This document shows positions 16,581-24,645 of a stretch of DNA of 64,000 nt, piece after piece. The first letter of the stretch is position 1; the number at the start of each line of letters is the position of its first letter. The DNA is taken from assembly GCF_027922185.1 (NCBI RefSeq), contig NZ_BSFE01000004.1, positions 62,001 through 126,000 on the forward strand. Reading direction: 5' to 3'. Source of the stretch: Maricaulis virginensis. GTDB lineage: Bacteria > Pseudomonadota > Alphaproteobacteria > Caulobacterales > Maricaulaceae. The position numbers and the translations under genes are program-made. Under the pieces are notes generated by a model that ran no database searches, had not been told where the DNA came from, and saw nothing but the letters and a program-made list of their open reading frames with translations.

Positions 16581-17887
16581 GCGACGATCTGGGCCGGGCT
16601 CTGCAGGGCCCGCATCGCCCGCTCGACCAGGGCTTCCGCCGTCTCGCCGGTGCGCACCGGAACGGGCGCGGCCCGCACGGTCAGCCGGAAAGGATGCAGC
16701 GGATCCTCGCTCTCGAACGCCGTGCATTCCGCGATCGCGGCGATCCGGGCGGCGACACAGTCAATGCCCGGCGCGTCCGTGAAGGGCAGGACGGCCAGGA
16801 AGACGTCGCTGGAGAAGCGGGCGGCCGCGTCCTCGGTGCGCAGCAGGTGACGCAGCATCGCGGCAAACTGGCGGCGCGCCTTTTCGGCCGAGGCATCGTC
16901 GGGCCGTTCGCGGCCGTCCGGCAGCATGATCTGCAGGGCAATCAGCGCAAAGCTCAGCTCGTCGCGGGCCGACACGTTCAAAAGGTCCTGGATGTGCGAC
17001 ACCAGGAAGCCGGAATTGAACAGGCCGGTCTCGATATCCAGCGTGCGCGGATCGCGGCAGGCATCCAGCGCCGCCTTGGCCTGGCGGCGGCGCTTGCGCT
17101 CCTCGGTCAGGGTCAGGATGCGCTCGCGCAGCTCCGCATCGCCCGCCGAGGGCACCAGAATATCGGATACGCCGCGCGCAAAGGCCTCGTCGGAAGTCTG
17201 GGTGTCGACGCGGTCGGCCAGCAGCACGACCGGGGTGTGGTAGAGCCGGGCATTGCGGCGCATGGCCGAGGAGATGGTGAAGGCGATCTCGCGCTTGCCG
17301 GTCGCGTTCAGCACCACGGCGTCGAAGGGCCGCTCGTGCAGATAGTCGAAGGCGGAATAGGAGGAGAAGGCGGCGACGACATCGGCGCCGGCCTGTTCCA
17401 GCACGTGCTGCAGCCCCATGAAGCGCGGCGAGGCATCGCCGACATAGAGCACGCTGGGCGGTGTGTCCTGGCGTTCCACCTGCGGACGCCCGCGGCCGTA
17501 GAGCGCGGTGACCTCGGCGCGGCGGGCGGCGACGATTTCCATCGCATGCAGGCGGAAGAGGGCACGCAGGCGCGCCGCGATCTGGACCGCCGGAGCCGGA
17601 TCGCGCAGCCAGGCATCCACCGTGTCGCGCGGGGCGAGACCGGCCGGGCCCACCACGAGCACGGGGAGCGCCTGGTCGGAAAAGCGCGCAAAGGCGCGCA
17701 GCCCGTCATCGATATCGTTTTCACATTCGGCGAGGATCACGCCGCCGGCCCAGTAGTGGTGACGCCGGGCGGGCGGGCTGTCGGCGCGCACGATGCGGCA
17801 ATTCAGGGCCAGCCGGCCCAATTGCTCCGCCAGTCCGTCCACGCGGCCGGACAGTCCGAAAATCAGGACGTCGAGCGAGCGTCCCAT
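16571..17887 (-). CDS. popA: PopA-like REC-REC-degenerate GGDEF c-di-GMP effector
   Basis: The 438-residue protein has two receiver-like domains (about 5-115 and 145-260) followed by a GGDEF domain that begins at LDIETGLFNSGF near residue 283. The active-site motif is degenerate, SSDVF at 359-363, while the c-di-GMP inhibitory site R-T-E-D at 350-353 is kept at the canonical spacing. This is the design of Caulobacter PopA, which binds c-di-GMP and brings CtrA to the ClpXP protease through RcdA. The phosphoacceptor position appears lost in both receivers (VVLN in the second). The ATG at 17887 is used because the upstream 20 residues lack receiver character. Orthology is inferred from architecture. 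Confidence 0.7.
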   Translation of the reverse strand: MGRSLDVLIFGLSGRVDGLAEQLGRLALNCRIVRADSPPARRHHYWAGGVILAECENDIDDGLRAFARFSDQALPVLVVGPAGLAPRDTVDAWLRDPAPAVQIAARLRALFRLHAMEIVAARRAEVTALYGRGRPQVERQDTPPSVLYVGDASPRFMGLQHVLEQAGADVVAAFSSYSAFDYLHERPFDAVVLNATGKREIAFTISSAMRRNARLYHTPVVLLADRVDTQTSDEAFARGVSDILVPSAGDAELRERILTLTEERKRRRQAKAALDACRDPRTLDIETGLFNSGFLVSHIQDLLNVSARDELSFALIALQIMLPDGRERPDDASAEKARRQFAAMLRHLLRTEDAAARFSSDVFLAVLPFTDAPGIDCVAARIAAIAECTAFESEDPLHPFRLTVRAAPVPVRTGETAEALVERAMRALQSPAQIVAQA

Positions 17888-17980
17888 TCGTCCCCCTGCC
17901 GATTTGAGCGCCGATGCCGTATTTCGCGAGTTTGTCACAAGTGCCACGCTTCCGGAACAAACGAATCAAAGGTTGGCGAC

Positions 17981-19069
17981 ATGAAACCCCAAGGACCTCT
18001 AAAAGGCGTTAAGGTAATTGAGTTTGTCGGACTAGGCCCGGCACCCTTCTGCGCCATGATGCTCTCGGATATGGGCGCAGACGTGATCCGTGTCGACCGC
18101 AAGGGCGCGCTGGGCGGCGGACATGCCGACGTTCTGGGCCGTGGCCGGCGCTCGATTGCACTCGATCTGAAGGACGAGGCCGAGCTGGCCCTGTGCCGCG
18201 ATCTCATCGGCAAGGCGGACATCCTGCTGGAAGGCTATCGTCCCGGCGTGATGGAACGCCTGGGCCTGGGGCCCGACGTCGCCCTGGCTGCCAATCCGGC
18301 CCTGGTCTATGGCCGCATGACGGGCTGGGGCCAGTACGGACCGCTCGCCCATGCTGCCGGCCACGACATCAATTATGTCGCCCTGTCAGGTGCGCTCGGC
18401 GCGATCGGCAGCAAGGAGCAGCCGGCCGTTCCGCTCAACCTGGTCGGCGATTTCGGCGGCGGGGCGATGTATCTCGCCTTCGGTGTGCTGGCTGCGCTGC
18501 ATCATGCGCGCACCCACGGGGAGGGGCAGGTGGTCGATGCGGCCATTGTCGACGGTGCCGTCTCGCTGATGGCCTCGCAGCACCAGCTGGCGGCGGTCGG
18601 CCTGTGGTCGCCGGAGCGCGGCCGCAACCTGCTCGACGGCGCGGCGCATTTCTACACGGTCTATCAATGCGCCGATGGCGGCCATGTCTCGATCGGCCCG
18701 CTGGAGCCGGAATTCTATGCCCTTTTGTGCGAGAAACTGGGGGTCGATGCCCAGGCCCTGCCGGCCGACTGGTCGGGCCGCAACTGGGAGGAGGCCAGGC
18801 CGGTCTTTGCCGATCTCTTCCGCCAGAAGACACGCGATGAATGGTGCGAACTGCTGGAAGGCACGGATGTGTGTTTCGCGCCGGTGCTCAATTACGAGGA
18901 GTCTGCCGCCCATCCGCACATGCGCGAGCGCGGCAGCTATGCCGAACCGGGCGGGGTGCGCCAGCCGGCGCCGGCGCCGCGCTTCTCGCGCACACCCGGC
19001 GCGATCCAGGGACCGGCGCCTGTGCCGGGCGCCGATCGTGAGGCAATCCTGGCTGATTGGGGTGTCTGA
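17981..19069 (+). CDS. CaiB/BaiF CoA-transferase family protein, alpha-methylacyl-CoA racemase type
   Basis: The 362-residue family III enzyme opens with GPLKGVKVIEFVGLGPAPFCAMMLSDMGADVIRV and contains the racemase hallmarks GHDINYVALSGALGAIG (catalytic histidine) and NLVGDFGGGAMY (catalytic aspartate). Such enzymes epimerise the 2-methyl centre of branched acyl-CoAs so that beta-oxidation can proceed. The ATG at 17981 has GGTTGGC before it. It diverges from the PopA-like gene across 93 bases and is followed directly by hairpin repeat copy B. A true CoA-transferase role is less likely given the two conserved residues. Confidence 0.85.
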   Translation: MKPQGPLKGVKVIEFVGLGPAPFCAMMLSDMGADVIRVDRKGALGGGHADVLGRGRRSIALDLKDEAELALCRDLIGKADILLEGYRPGVMERLGLGPDVALAANPALVYGRMTGWGQYGPLAHAAGHDINYVALSGALGAIGSKEQPAVPLNLVGDFGGGAMYLAFGVLAALHHARTHGEGQVVDAAIVDGAVSLMASQHQLAAVGLWSPERGRNLLDGAAHFYTVYQCADGGHVSIGPLEPEFYALLCEKLGVDAQALPADWSGRNWEEARPVFADLFRQKTRDEWCELLEGTDVCFAPVLNYEESAAHPHMRERGSYAEPGGVRQPAPAPRFSRTPGAIQGPAPVPGADREAILADWGV

Positions 19070-19071
19070 CC

Positions 19072-19122
19072 GGAGCATTTTCAGCAAAAGTGGGCACCGG
19101 TTTTGCGGTTCGAAAATGCGAC
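19072..19122. repeat. hairpin repeat copy B (45-bp stem-loop)
   Basis: The stem GCATTTTC at 19075-19082 pairs perfectly with GAAAATGC at 19112-19119. The loop shares AAAGTGG, ACCGGTT and CGGTTCG with copy A at 11157-11207. It starts two bases after the CaiB-family stop codon. Matching stems with different sequence point to selection for the fold. Confidence 0.75.
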
Positions 19123-19130
19123 CGCTCAAA

Positions 19131-20438
19131 CTAGAGCAGGCGGTCGATGCCCAGGGCGCCGGCCAGCGCATCGGGCGAGAGCCGCGCACCGGTCATCCGC
19201 GCATAGGCGAGATCGGTGCCGGCCAGCCTTGCCTGCTCCAGATTCGCATCGCCCCAGTCGCTGTAGCGGCACTGGGCCTTGTCCAGCTGCACCGGCAGCA
19301 CACGCCCGCCGCCCAGGGTGAGCGGGGTCAGGCGGGCACCGGTCAGATCGGCATGGGTGAGCCAGGCGCCGCTGAGATCGGCCCCGCGCAGATCGGCCCC
19401 CGCGAGTTTGCAGCCGCGCAGATCGGCCCCGGCGAGGCGGGCGCCCTGCAGTTCGCAGCCGCTAAGGTCCAGCCCGGCCAGACAGGCCCGCGGAGCGCGC
19501 AGCGCAGTCAGGGCCCGCCCGGCGAGCGAGCCGGCAGGACGCAGGTCGAGGCCGGTGAAATCGACCGGCTGGCCGCTGGCGCTGCCGCGCACCTGCTGGA
19601 TATGCCCGGTCAGCCGCGTCTCGGCCTCGCGTGCTGTCAGCACGCCGGCCGGTTCCGGGATGGGGCGGTCGGGATGGGTACCGGTCTGCATGTCGCGCGT
19701 GACCGCCATGTCGAGCCGGGCGCCCTCCATGTCGCAGCCGCGCAGATCGGCGGCCTTCAGCGAAGCGCTGGAAAAATCCGTTCCGGCGACCAGCGCGAGC
19801 GCGAAACGCGCGCCGTCCAGGTCAGCGCGACACAGGCCGGCGCCCGACAGATTGGCATCCTCGAACCGCGTTTCGCGCGCCGAAACGCCGCCCAGCCGGG
19901 CCCCGGCCAGCGAGGCGCCGGAAAAATCCGCGCCATCGAGCGTGCTGGCCTGAACCGTCGCCGGCTTGCCGTCCTGGCCGGGCAGGGGGCGTTCGCGGAA
20001 ATCGGCTCCGGCACAGCGCGCTGCGATCAGCCGCGCGCCTGTCAGGTCGCAGCCGCGCAGATCGGCGCCATCGAGCCGGGCGCCGACCAGGCTGGCGCCG
20101 TGCATCACGGCCCCCTGGAAACGGGCACCGCGGCAGTCCGCCCCGTCGAATCGCGCCGCAACCAGATCGCAATCGCAGAAATCCGCATCGCGCAGATCGC
20201 TGCCGCTGAAATCCTCGCCGGCCAGGGCGCCGCCGCGGAAGACCGCCCGCTGACCGCCAGGCTCGCCCTTCAGGAATGCGCTATGCAGCCGGAGTGCGGT
20301 TTCGATGCCGGCCCGGTCCCAGCTGCGGGATGCATGTGCGGTCAACGGTTCATCCGTGCGGCCTGAAACATGTTGTGCACCTGCGATACCCAAGCGCCTG
20401 CATGCTGGCAAGCGGCAGGGACCGGCGACGGACATCAT
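19131..20438 (-). CDS. pentapeptide-repeat protein 1
   Basis: The product of up to 435 residues consists of two long runs of pentapeptide repeats (A-D/N-L-x-x type, for example GADLRGCDLTGARL and LAGADLRGCKLAGADLRGADL), which fold as right-handed square beta-helices. Each run is introduced by a cap-like motif: LRLHSAFLKGEPGGQRAVFRG near residue 51, and HIQQVRGSASGQPVDFTG near 291. It has no signal peptide, so it is probably cytoplasmic. The start is doubtful: the ATG at 20438 has no ribosome-binding site and the TTG at 20339 is an alternative close to the first cap. A paralogue lies at 49188-50294. Confidence 0.75.
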   Translation of the reverse strand: MMSVAGPCRLPACRRLGIAGAQHVSGRTDEPLTAHASRSWDRAGIETALRLHSAFLKGEPGGQRAVFRGGALAGEDFSGSDLRDADFCDCDLVAARFDGADCRGARFQGAVMHGASLVGARLDGADLRGCDLTGARLIAARCAGADFRERPLPGQDGKPATVQASTLDGADFSGASLAGARLGGVSARETRFEDANLSGAGLCRADLDGARFALALVAGTDFSSASLKAADLRGCDMEGARLDMAVTRDMQTGTHPDRPIPEPAGVLTAREAETRLTGHIQQVRGSASGQPVDFTGLDLRPAGSLAGRALTALRAPRACLAGLDLSGCELQGARLAGADLRGCKLAGADLRGADLSGAWLTHADLTGARLTPLTLGGGRVLPVQLDKAQCRYSDWGDANLEQARLAGTDLAYARMTGARLSPDALAGALGIDRLL

Positions 20439-20479
20439 AGATGAATAACGTTCATGTCGGGTTCAGCGGGCCATTGGCA

Positions 20480-20592
20480 ATGTCCGTCTCGAGACCGGCG
20501 AACACCCTGTAGTCCCTCGCTCGTTTTCCGGTCTCGATATCGCTTAGATAGAACCGAAACGCCGGCTGCCCCCAACAGCCGGCGTTTCTTTG
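20480..20592 (+). ncRNA. candidate small RNA ending at a strong intrinsic terminator
   Basis: No plus-strand gene precedes the terminator at 20557-20592. Upstream of it the plus strand folds into a second stem, CGAGACCGG at 20490-20498 with CCGGTCTCG at 20528-20536, and a short single-stranded linker. One stem-loop, a linker and a terminator make a typical small-RNA layout. The 5' end is a guess and I recognise no named family. It could instead be an attenuator or the tail of a missed transcript. Confidence 0.35.
20557..20592 (+). terminator. intrinsic terminator
   Basis: A 12-bp perfect stem (20557-20568 with 20576-20587, AAACGCCGGCTG and its complement) has a CCCCCAA loop and is followed by TTTCTTTG on the plus strand. 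It is one of the clearest terminators in the window and belongs to no annotated protein gene. Confidence 0.75.
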
Positions 20593-20683
20593 TTTCAGCA
20601 GGGCAAAAGAGGGGTGACAGGTTTTGTCCTGGCGGCCTGTCAGAGTGATCTCCATCGAAGATGAACACGGATGGAGAGCCCCA

Positions 20684-20935
20684 ATGGCCATCGCGATCAA
20701 TGCCTATGTCGAAGGTGCAGGCGGCGTTCTGCGCAACATGGTCCCGCACCGTTTCCGGGACGGTTTCTTCCGCATGCAGCGTCCCGGCGACGAGATCGAC
20801 TGCCTGCACGTGGAAGACCTGCGCTCGGTGTGCCGTTATCTCAACAAGGGCTACCAGCTGGCGATGAGTTCGGCCGACGGCCACTCCATGCCCTCCTGGC
20901 AGCCGGCAGAAATGGTGCGGATTGCGGTGCGGTGA
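20684..20935 (+). CDS. hypothetical protein, 83 residues
   Basis: GGAGAG eight bases upstream supports the ATG at 20684. The product has no signal peptide or membrane span. It contains a short aromatic-basic stretch (VPHRFRDGFFRMQRPGDE) and a DLRSVCRYLNKGYQL helix. I recognise no family. It stands alone between the candidate small RNA and an interspersed repeat. Confidence 0.55.
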   Translation: MAIAINAYVEGAGGVLRNMVPHRFRDGFFRMQRPGDEIDCLHVEDLRSVCRYLNKGYQLAMSSADGHSMPSWQPAEMVRIAVR

Positions 20936-20978
20936 GGGAGTTCTCTACCCACCGGGTGCCATTTCCCCGGATTTACTC

Positions 20979-21063
20979 TTCCCCCGGATTCATTCCGGGG
21001 CCTGCCAAAGTTTCAAGCGCATACTCAGCCATGTCCCCGGGCTGAACAACAAGGCCGGGGAAA
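20979..21063. repeat. short interspersed repeat with inverted ends, copy 2 (inverted)
   Basis: The reverse complement of this segment aligns with 15208-15291: both start TTTCCCCGGC, share TTGTTC, GCCCGGGG and GGCTGAG, and end in a CCCCGGA-TCCGGGG palindrome. An additional TTTCCCCGG end lies at 20962-20970, so this copy may have a duplicated terminus. It sits between a hypothetical gene and the 3' end of the WYL regulator gene. Confidence 0.65.
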
Positions 21064-21083
21064 ACTGAGTGTACGGGCGCGCA

Positions 21084-22076
21084 TTAAGGCAGCCCCGGAA
21101 AGTCCCCGCGGCGATGGCCGGCGACCATGTCGGCCAGCGCTTTGGGCTCCAGCACCTCGACCTGGTCGCCCCAGGCATAGAGATGCCAGCACATTTCCAG
21201 CAGGCCGCTGGCGCGAAAGCGCACGATCACCGAACCGTCTTCCAGCGTTTCGGTCGATTGCAGCGGGTGGAAACGGTAGCGCAGGGCGTGGGGCGCGGCG
21301 GCGGGGGTGAATTTCCACACCACATCGCCGAACTCGGCCTCGTTCTGGAACACGCCGAAGGAGCGGTTGGCGTAGGCTTCCAGGTCGAAGGCCTCGTCGC
21401 GGGCGAACCAGTCCTGTGTCACCTCGGCGCTCTCGATATCCTCGACCCGGTAGTGACGCATCACCGTGTCGCCGCGCGCCCGGTCGCGGCCGACCAGATA
21501 GCGGCGCGCGCCCAGCAGCAGGCCATAGGGTTCCACCCGGCGGATCTTGGCCGCACTGTCCTGACGCCCGCGATAGGCGATCTCCAGCACGAAGGGGCCT
21601 TTCAGCGCCTCGGCAATGGCGCTGTCGATGCGGGGATCCGAGGCCGGCTGCGGGCCGGGGCGGGCGGCATGGCCCATGGCTTCCAGCAGCGCTTCCTCAT
21701 CGGCTTCCAGACCCGGGCGCCGCTTGTCGGGCATCAGGATCTTGATGGTTTCGCGCAGCGTGCGCAGCTGACCGGCCTCGCGGGTCAGGCCCTGGCGGTC
21801 CAGCGTCGCGCCGGCCAGTTCCAGCGCGGCAACCTCGTCGGCCGTCGGCGCAAAGAATTCCGCCACCCGGCGCCGCGGCACGCGCCAGCGCTTGTGGCCC
21901 TCGGCGTCGACATAATCCTCGGTGTCGGGGAAGACGCGCACCAGCGCATCGGTCATCCGCTGGGCGGTGCGGCGCACACAATCGAACTCCGCCTCGATCT
22001 CGTTCAGCGAGACGCCGGCATAGCCGCTGGCCATGCGCGCCAGCTGCAACAGTTCCACGGCCTTGGAAAACGCCAT
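21084..22076 (-). CDS. WYL-domain transcriptional regulator
   Basis: The 330-residue protein begins with a winged helix-turn-helix (about residues 5-75; VSLNEIEAEFDCVRRTAQRMTDAL). It continues with a WYL domain (about 150-230) that includes LEIAYRGRQDSAAKIRRVEPYGLLLGARRYLVG, and ends with a WCX-type C-terminal extension. WYL domains sense nucleic-acid fragments or other ligands and regulate DNA repair, phage defence or metabolism. It diverges from the YihY-type gene over 87 bases, which could be a target. No defence genes adjoin it. Confidence 0.85.
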   Translation of the reverse strand: MAFSKAVELLQLARMASGYAGVSLNEIEAEFDCVRRTAQRMTDALVRVFPDTEDYVDAEGHKRWRVPRRRVAEFFAPTADEVAALELAGATLDRQGLTREAGQLRTLRETIKILMPDKRRPGLEADEEALLEAMGHAARPGPQPASDPRIDSAIAEALKGPFVLEIAYRGRQDSAAKIRRVEPYGLLLGARRYLVGRDRARGDTVMRHYRVEDIESAEVTQDWFARDEAFDLEAYANRSFGVFQNEAEFGDVVWKFTPAAAPHALRYRFHPLQSTETLEDGSVIVRFRASGLLEMCWHLYAWGDQVEVLEPKALADMVAGHRRGDFPGLP

Positions 22077-22163
22077 CGGGTTATCCTAGTTTCACGGGCA
22101 AGCGGGGCAGCCTGGACACGACTGATTCCGTTTTCGTGCGGCAGAGGGCCCGTTTGGCAGGCA

Positions 22164-23063
22164 ATGTTCAAGTCCATTCGCAAACACATCCCGGAATCGC
22201 ATCCGGTGCTCGACGTGCTGACGATTATCGTCAAGGCGGTCAGCCGGTCGATGGCGCGCGACGTGATGCTGTTCGCCGGCGGCGCCTCCTATTTCGGCAT
22301 GCTGGCCCTGTTTCCCGCCATGGCGCTGGCCATGTCGATCTACGGCCTGACCAATGACATCTCGGATGTGGAGACCCAGATCGCGCGCTTTGCCGGCATC
22401 ATGCCACAGGGCGCCCAGGACTTCGTGCTGAACCAGATGGCGCGTCTTGCCGTGACACCGATCTCGGCGCTGTCGGTGAACGGGGCCATCGCCCTGGCGA
22501 TCGCCCTGTTCGCTGCCTCGCGCGGTGTGAAGGCAGTGATCGCCGGGCTGAACCATCTCGCGGAAGACCAGGACATCCGCAATGTGATCCATTTCAACAT
22601 CCTGGCGATGGGCTCGGTGCTGATCGGCGGGATGATGCTGACCCTGGCCAATCTGGCCGTGCTGGCTATCCCGGTCCTTCTGCGCAAGGTCTTCGTGCTC
22701 CTCGGGCTGGAACCGCTCGATTTCGGCGGGCTGGTGAATGAGTGGACAGCGGCCGCCCTCGTGATGTTCGTGGCACTGGAACTGCTCTACCGGATGACGA
22801 TGCGCCGCCGCTCCGAAGCCGTCAGCTGGCGGGCCTCGACCGTCGCGGCCCTGGTGTCGACCGGTCTGTGGCTGGGCCTGTCGAAAGGTTTTTCGCTCTA
22901 TGTCGGTCAGGTGATCGATTTTGGCGTCTACGGGTCGCTGGGCGCCCTTGTCGTCTTCCTTCTGTGGATTTATTGGTCGGCCTATGCGGTATTCTTCGGC
23001 GGCGCGCTGGCGATCGAGATCGACGCCCGCTACGGCACGCGCCGGGACCGGACCGCAGGCTAG
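22164..23063 (+). CDS. YihY/BrkB family inner-membrane protein
   Basis: The 299-residue protein has six predicted spans and the family stretches LFAGGASYFGMLALFPAMALAMSIYG, LFAASRGVKAVIAGLNHL and LWIYWSAYAVFFGGALAIEID. The family was once named after RNase BN and BrkB but is now regarded as membrane proteins of unsettled function. The ATG at 22164 is preceded by GGCAGGC. The C-terminal tail after the last span is short. Confidence 0.88.
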   Translation: MFKSIRKHIPESHPVLDVLTIIVKAVSRSMARDVMLFAGGASYFGMLALFPAMALAMSIYGLTNDISDVETQIARFAGIMPQGAQDFVLNQMARLAVTPISALSVNGAIALAIALFAASRGVKAVIAGLNHLAEDQDIRNVIHFNILAMGSVLIGGMMLTLANLAVLAIPVLLRKVFVLLGLEPLDFGGLVNEWTAAALVMFVALELLYRMTMRRRSEAVSWRASTVAALVSTGLWLGLSKGFSLYVGQVIDFGVYGSLGALVVFLLWIYWSAYAVFFGGALAIEIDARYGTRRDRTAG

Positions 23064-23141
23064 GCAGGCGAGGCGGCTGGATTTCTGCTGCGCCCGCGAT
23101 ATAAACATGAACCAGTTATCAACTTTGACGCAGAGGTCTGC

Positions 23142-23846
23142 ATGAAAAAGGTATATCCTGACGCCAAGGCGGCCCTGGACGGCCTCGTCTTCGATGGCAT
23201 GACGTTGATGGCGGGCGGGTTCGGCCTGTGCGGCATCCCGGAAAACGCCATTGCGGCCCTGCACGCATCCGGCGTGAAGGATCTCACCGTGATCTCCAAC
23301 AATTGCGGGGTCGACGGTTTCGGTCTGGGCATCCTGCTCGACGCCAGGCAGATCAGGAAGATGGTCTCGTCCTATGTCGGCGAGAACAAGGAATTCGAGC
23401 GGCAATTCCTGTCCGGCGAGCTGGAGCTGGAATTCAATCCCCAGGGCACGCTGGCCGAGCGCATCCGCGCCGGCGGTGCCGGCATTCCGGGCTTCTTCAC
23501 CAAGACCGGTGTCGGCACGATGATCGCGGAAGGCAAGGAACACCGCGAATTCAACGGCGAGACCTATATCATGGAAACCGGCCTGACAGCCGATGTTTCC
23601 ATCGTGAAAGCCTGGAAGGCCGACCCGGAAGGCAATCTGGTCTTCCGCAAGACCGCCCGCAATTTCAACCCGATGATGGCGACGGCCGGCAAGGTGACCA
23701 TCGCCGAGGTCGAGGAAATCGTCGAACTGGGCGCGCTCGATCCGGACCATATCCATACGCCCGGCATCTTCGTGCAGCGCCTGTTCAAGGGCGAATTCGA
23801 AAAGCGCATCGAACAGCGCACCATCCGCGAAAGGGAGAGCGCATAA
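23142..23846 (+). CDS. scoA: 3-oxoacid CoA-transferase subunit A
   Basis: This 234-residue alpha subunit of succinyl-CoA:3-ketoacid CoA-transferase contains the glycine-rich GGFGLCGIPENAI near residue 25 and SNNCGVDGFGLGILL near 52. The enzyme moves CoA from succinyl-CoA to acetoacetate, allowing use of ketone bodies or polyhydroxybutyrate-derived acetoacetate. Its stop codon overlaps the start of the beta subunit by one base (TAATG), so the subunits are translationally coupled. Confidence 0.93.
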   Translation: MKKVYPDAKAALDGLVFDGMTLMAGGFGLCGIPENAIAALHASGVKDLTVISNNCGVDGFGLGILLDARQIRKMVSSYVGENKEFERQFLSGELELEFNPQGTLAERIRAGGAGIPGFFTKTGVGTMIAEGKEHREFNGETYIMETGLTADVSIVKAWKADPEGNLVFRKTARNFNPMMATAGKVTIAEVEEIVELGALDPDHIHTPGIFVQRLFKGEFEKRIEQRTIRERESA

Positions 23847-24505
23847 TGGCCTGGACACGCGATGAAATGGCGGCCCGCGCCGCCCAGGAACTGGAAGACG
23901 GTTTCTACGTCAATCTCGGCATCGGCATCCCGACCCTGGTCGCCAACCATATCGCCGACGATATCGACGTCACCCTGCAGTCGGAGAACGGCATGCTGGG
24001 CATGGGGCCTTTCCCCTATGACGACGAGGTCGATCCCGACCTGATCAATGCCGGCAAGCAGACCATCACCGAGCTGCGCCGCACCTCGTATTTCTCTTCC
24101 GCCGACAGCTTCGCCATGATCCGCGGCGGCCATATCGACATCTCGATCCTGGGCGCGATGGAAGTGTCCGAGACGGGCGATATCGCCAACTGGATGATCC
24201 CGGGCAAGCTGGTGAAGGGGATGGGCGGCGCCATGGACCTGGTCGCCGGCGTCAAGCGCGTCGTGGTGATCATGGACCACGCCAACAAGGCCGGCGAACC
24301 GAAACTGCTGAAGACCTGCACCCTGCCGCTGACCGGCCAGGCCTGTGTCGACCGCATCATCACCACGCTGGGCGTGTTCGATGTGAAGGGCGATCATCTC
24401 GAACTGATCGAGCTGGCCCCGGAGGTCACGCTGGACGAGATCAAGTCGAAGACCGAAGCGAGCTACACCGTCTCGCCGCAGCTGAAAGAACACGCGGCGG
24501 CCTGA
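23846..24505 (+). CDS. scoB: 3-oxoacid CoA-transferase subunit B
   Basis: The 219-residue beta subunit carries the catalytic glutamate of family I CoA-transferases at residue 47 in LQSENGMLGMGP. Other typical stretches are LGIGIPTLVANHI and GGAMDLVAGVKRVVVIMDH. The ATG at 23846 shares its first base with the scoA stop codon. A hairpin at 24555-24584 follows at a distance suited to ending this operon. Confidence 0.93.
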   Translation: MAWTRDEMAARAAQELEDGFYVNLGIGIPTLVANHIADDIDVTLQSENGMLGMGPFPYDDEVDPDLINAGKQTITELRRTSYFSSADSFAMIRGGHIDISILGAMEVSETGDIANWMIPGKLVKGMGGAMDLVAGVKRVVVIMDHANKAGEPKLLKTCTLPLTGQACVDRIITTLGVFDVKGDHLELIELAPEVTLDEIKSKTEASYTVSPQLKEHAAA

Positions 24506-24554
24506 ACTAACCTGACCTGACGCAAAAGTAATCAGCGCCAACTTGTTGACCTGC

Positions 24555-24590
24555 AAGGCGGCTCACCAAAGTGTGAGCCGCCTTGACAAG
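24555..24590 (+). terminator. terminator-like hairpin after scoAB
   Basis: An 11-bp perfect stem (24555-24565 with 24574-24584, AAGGCGGCTCA and its complement) closes a short loop. The downstream bases are only moderately T-rich, so termination may be inefficient. It separates scoAB from the RND operon. Confidence 0.6.
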
Positions 24591-24645
24591 GTTTAATCCT
24601 GCCCCCGCACCGCAGTGCTATGAAAGCCGGGCGAGGGAGGAAAAC

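Noticed and set aside
16082..17980. long in-frame extension upstream of the CaiB-family protein
   Set aside because: It overlaps the PopA-like gene and the small membrane gene in antisense or another frame. Family similarity starts at the ATG at 17981.
20452..20700. 82-codon minus-strand frame over the terminator region
   Set aside because: The end looks somewhat protein-like, but the frame spans the terminator stem and the start region of the plus-strand gene and has no ribosome-binding site.
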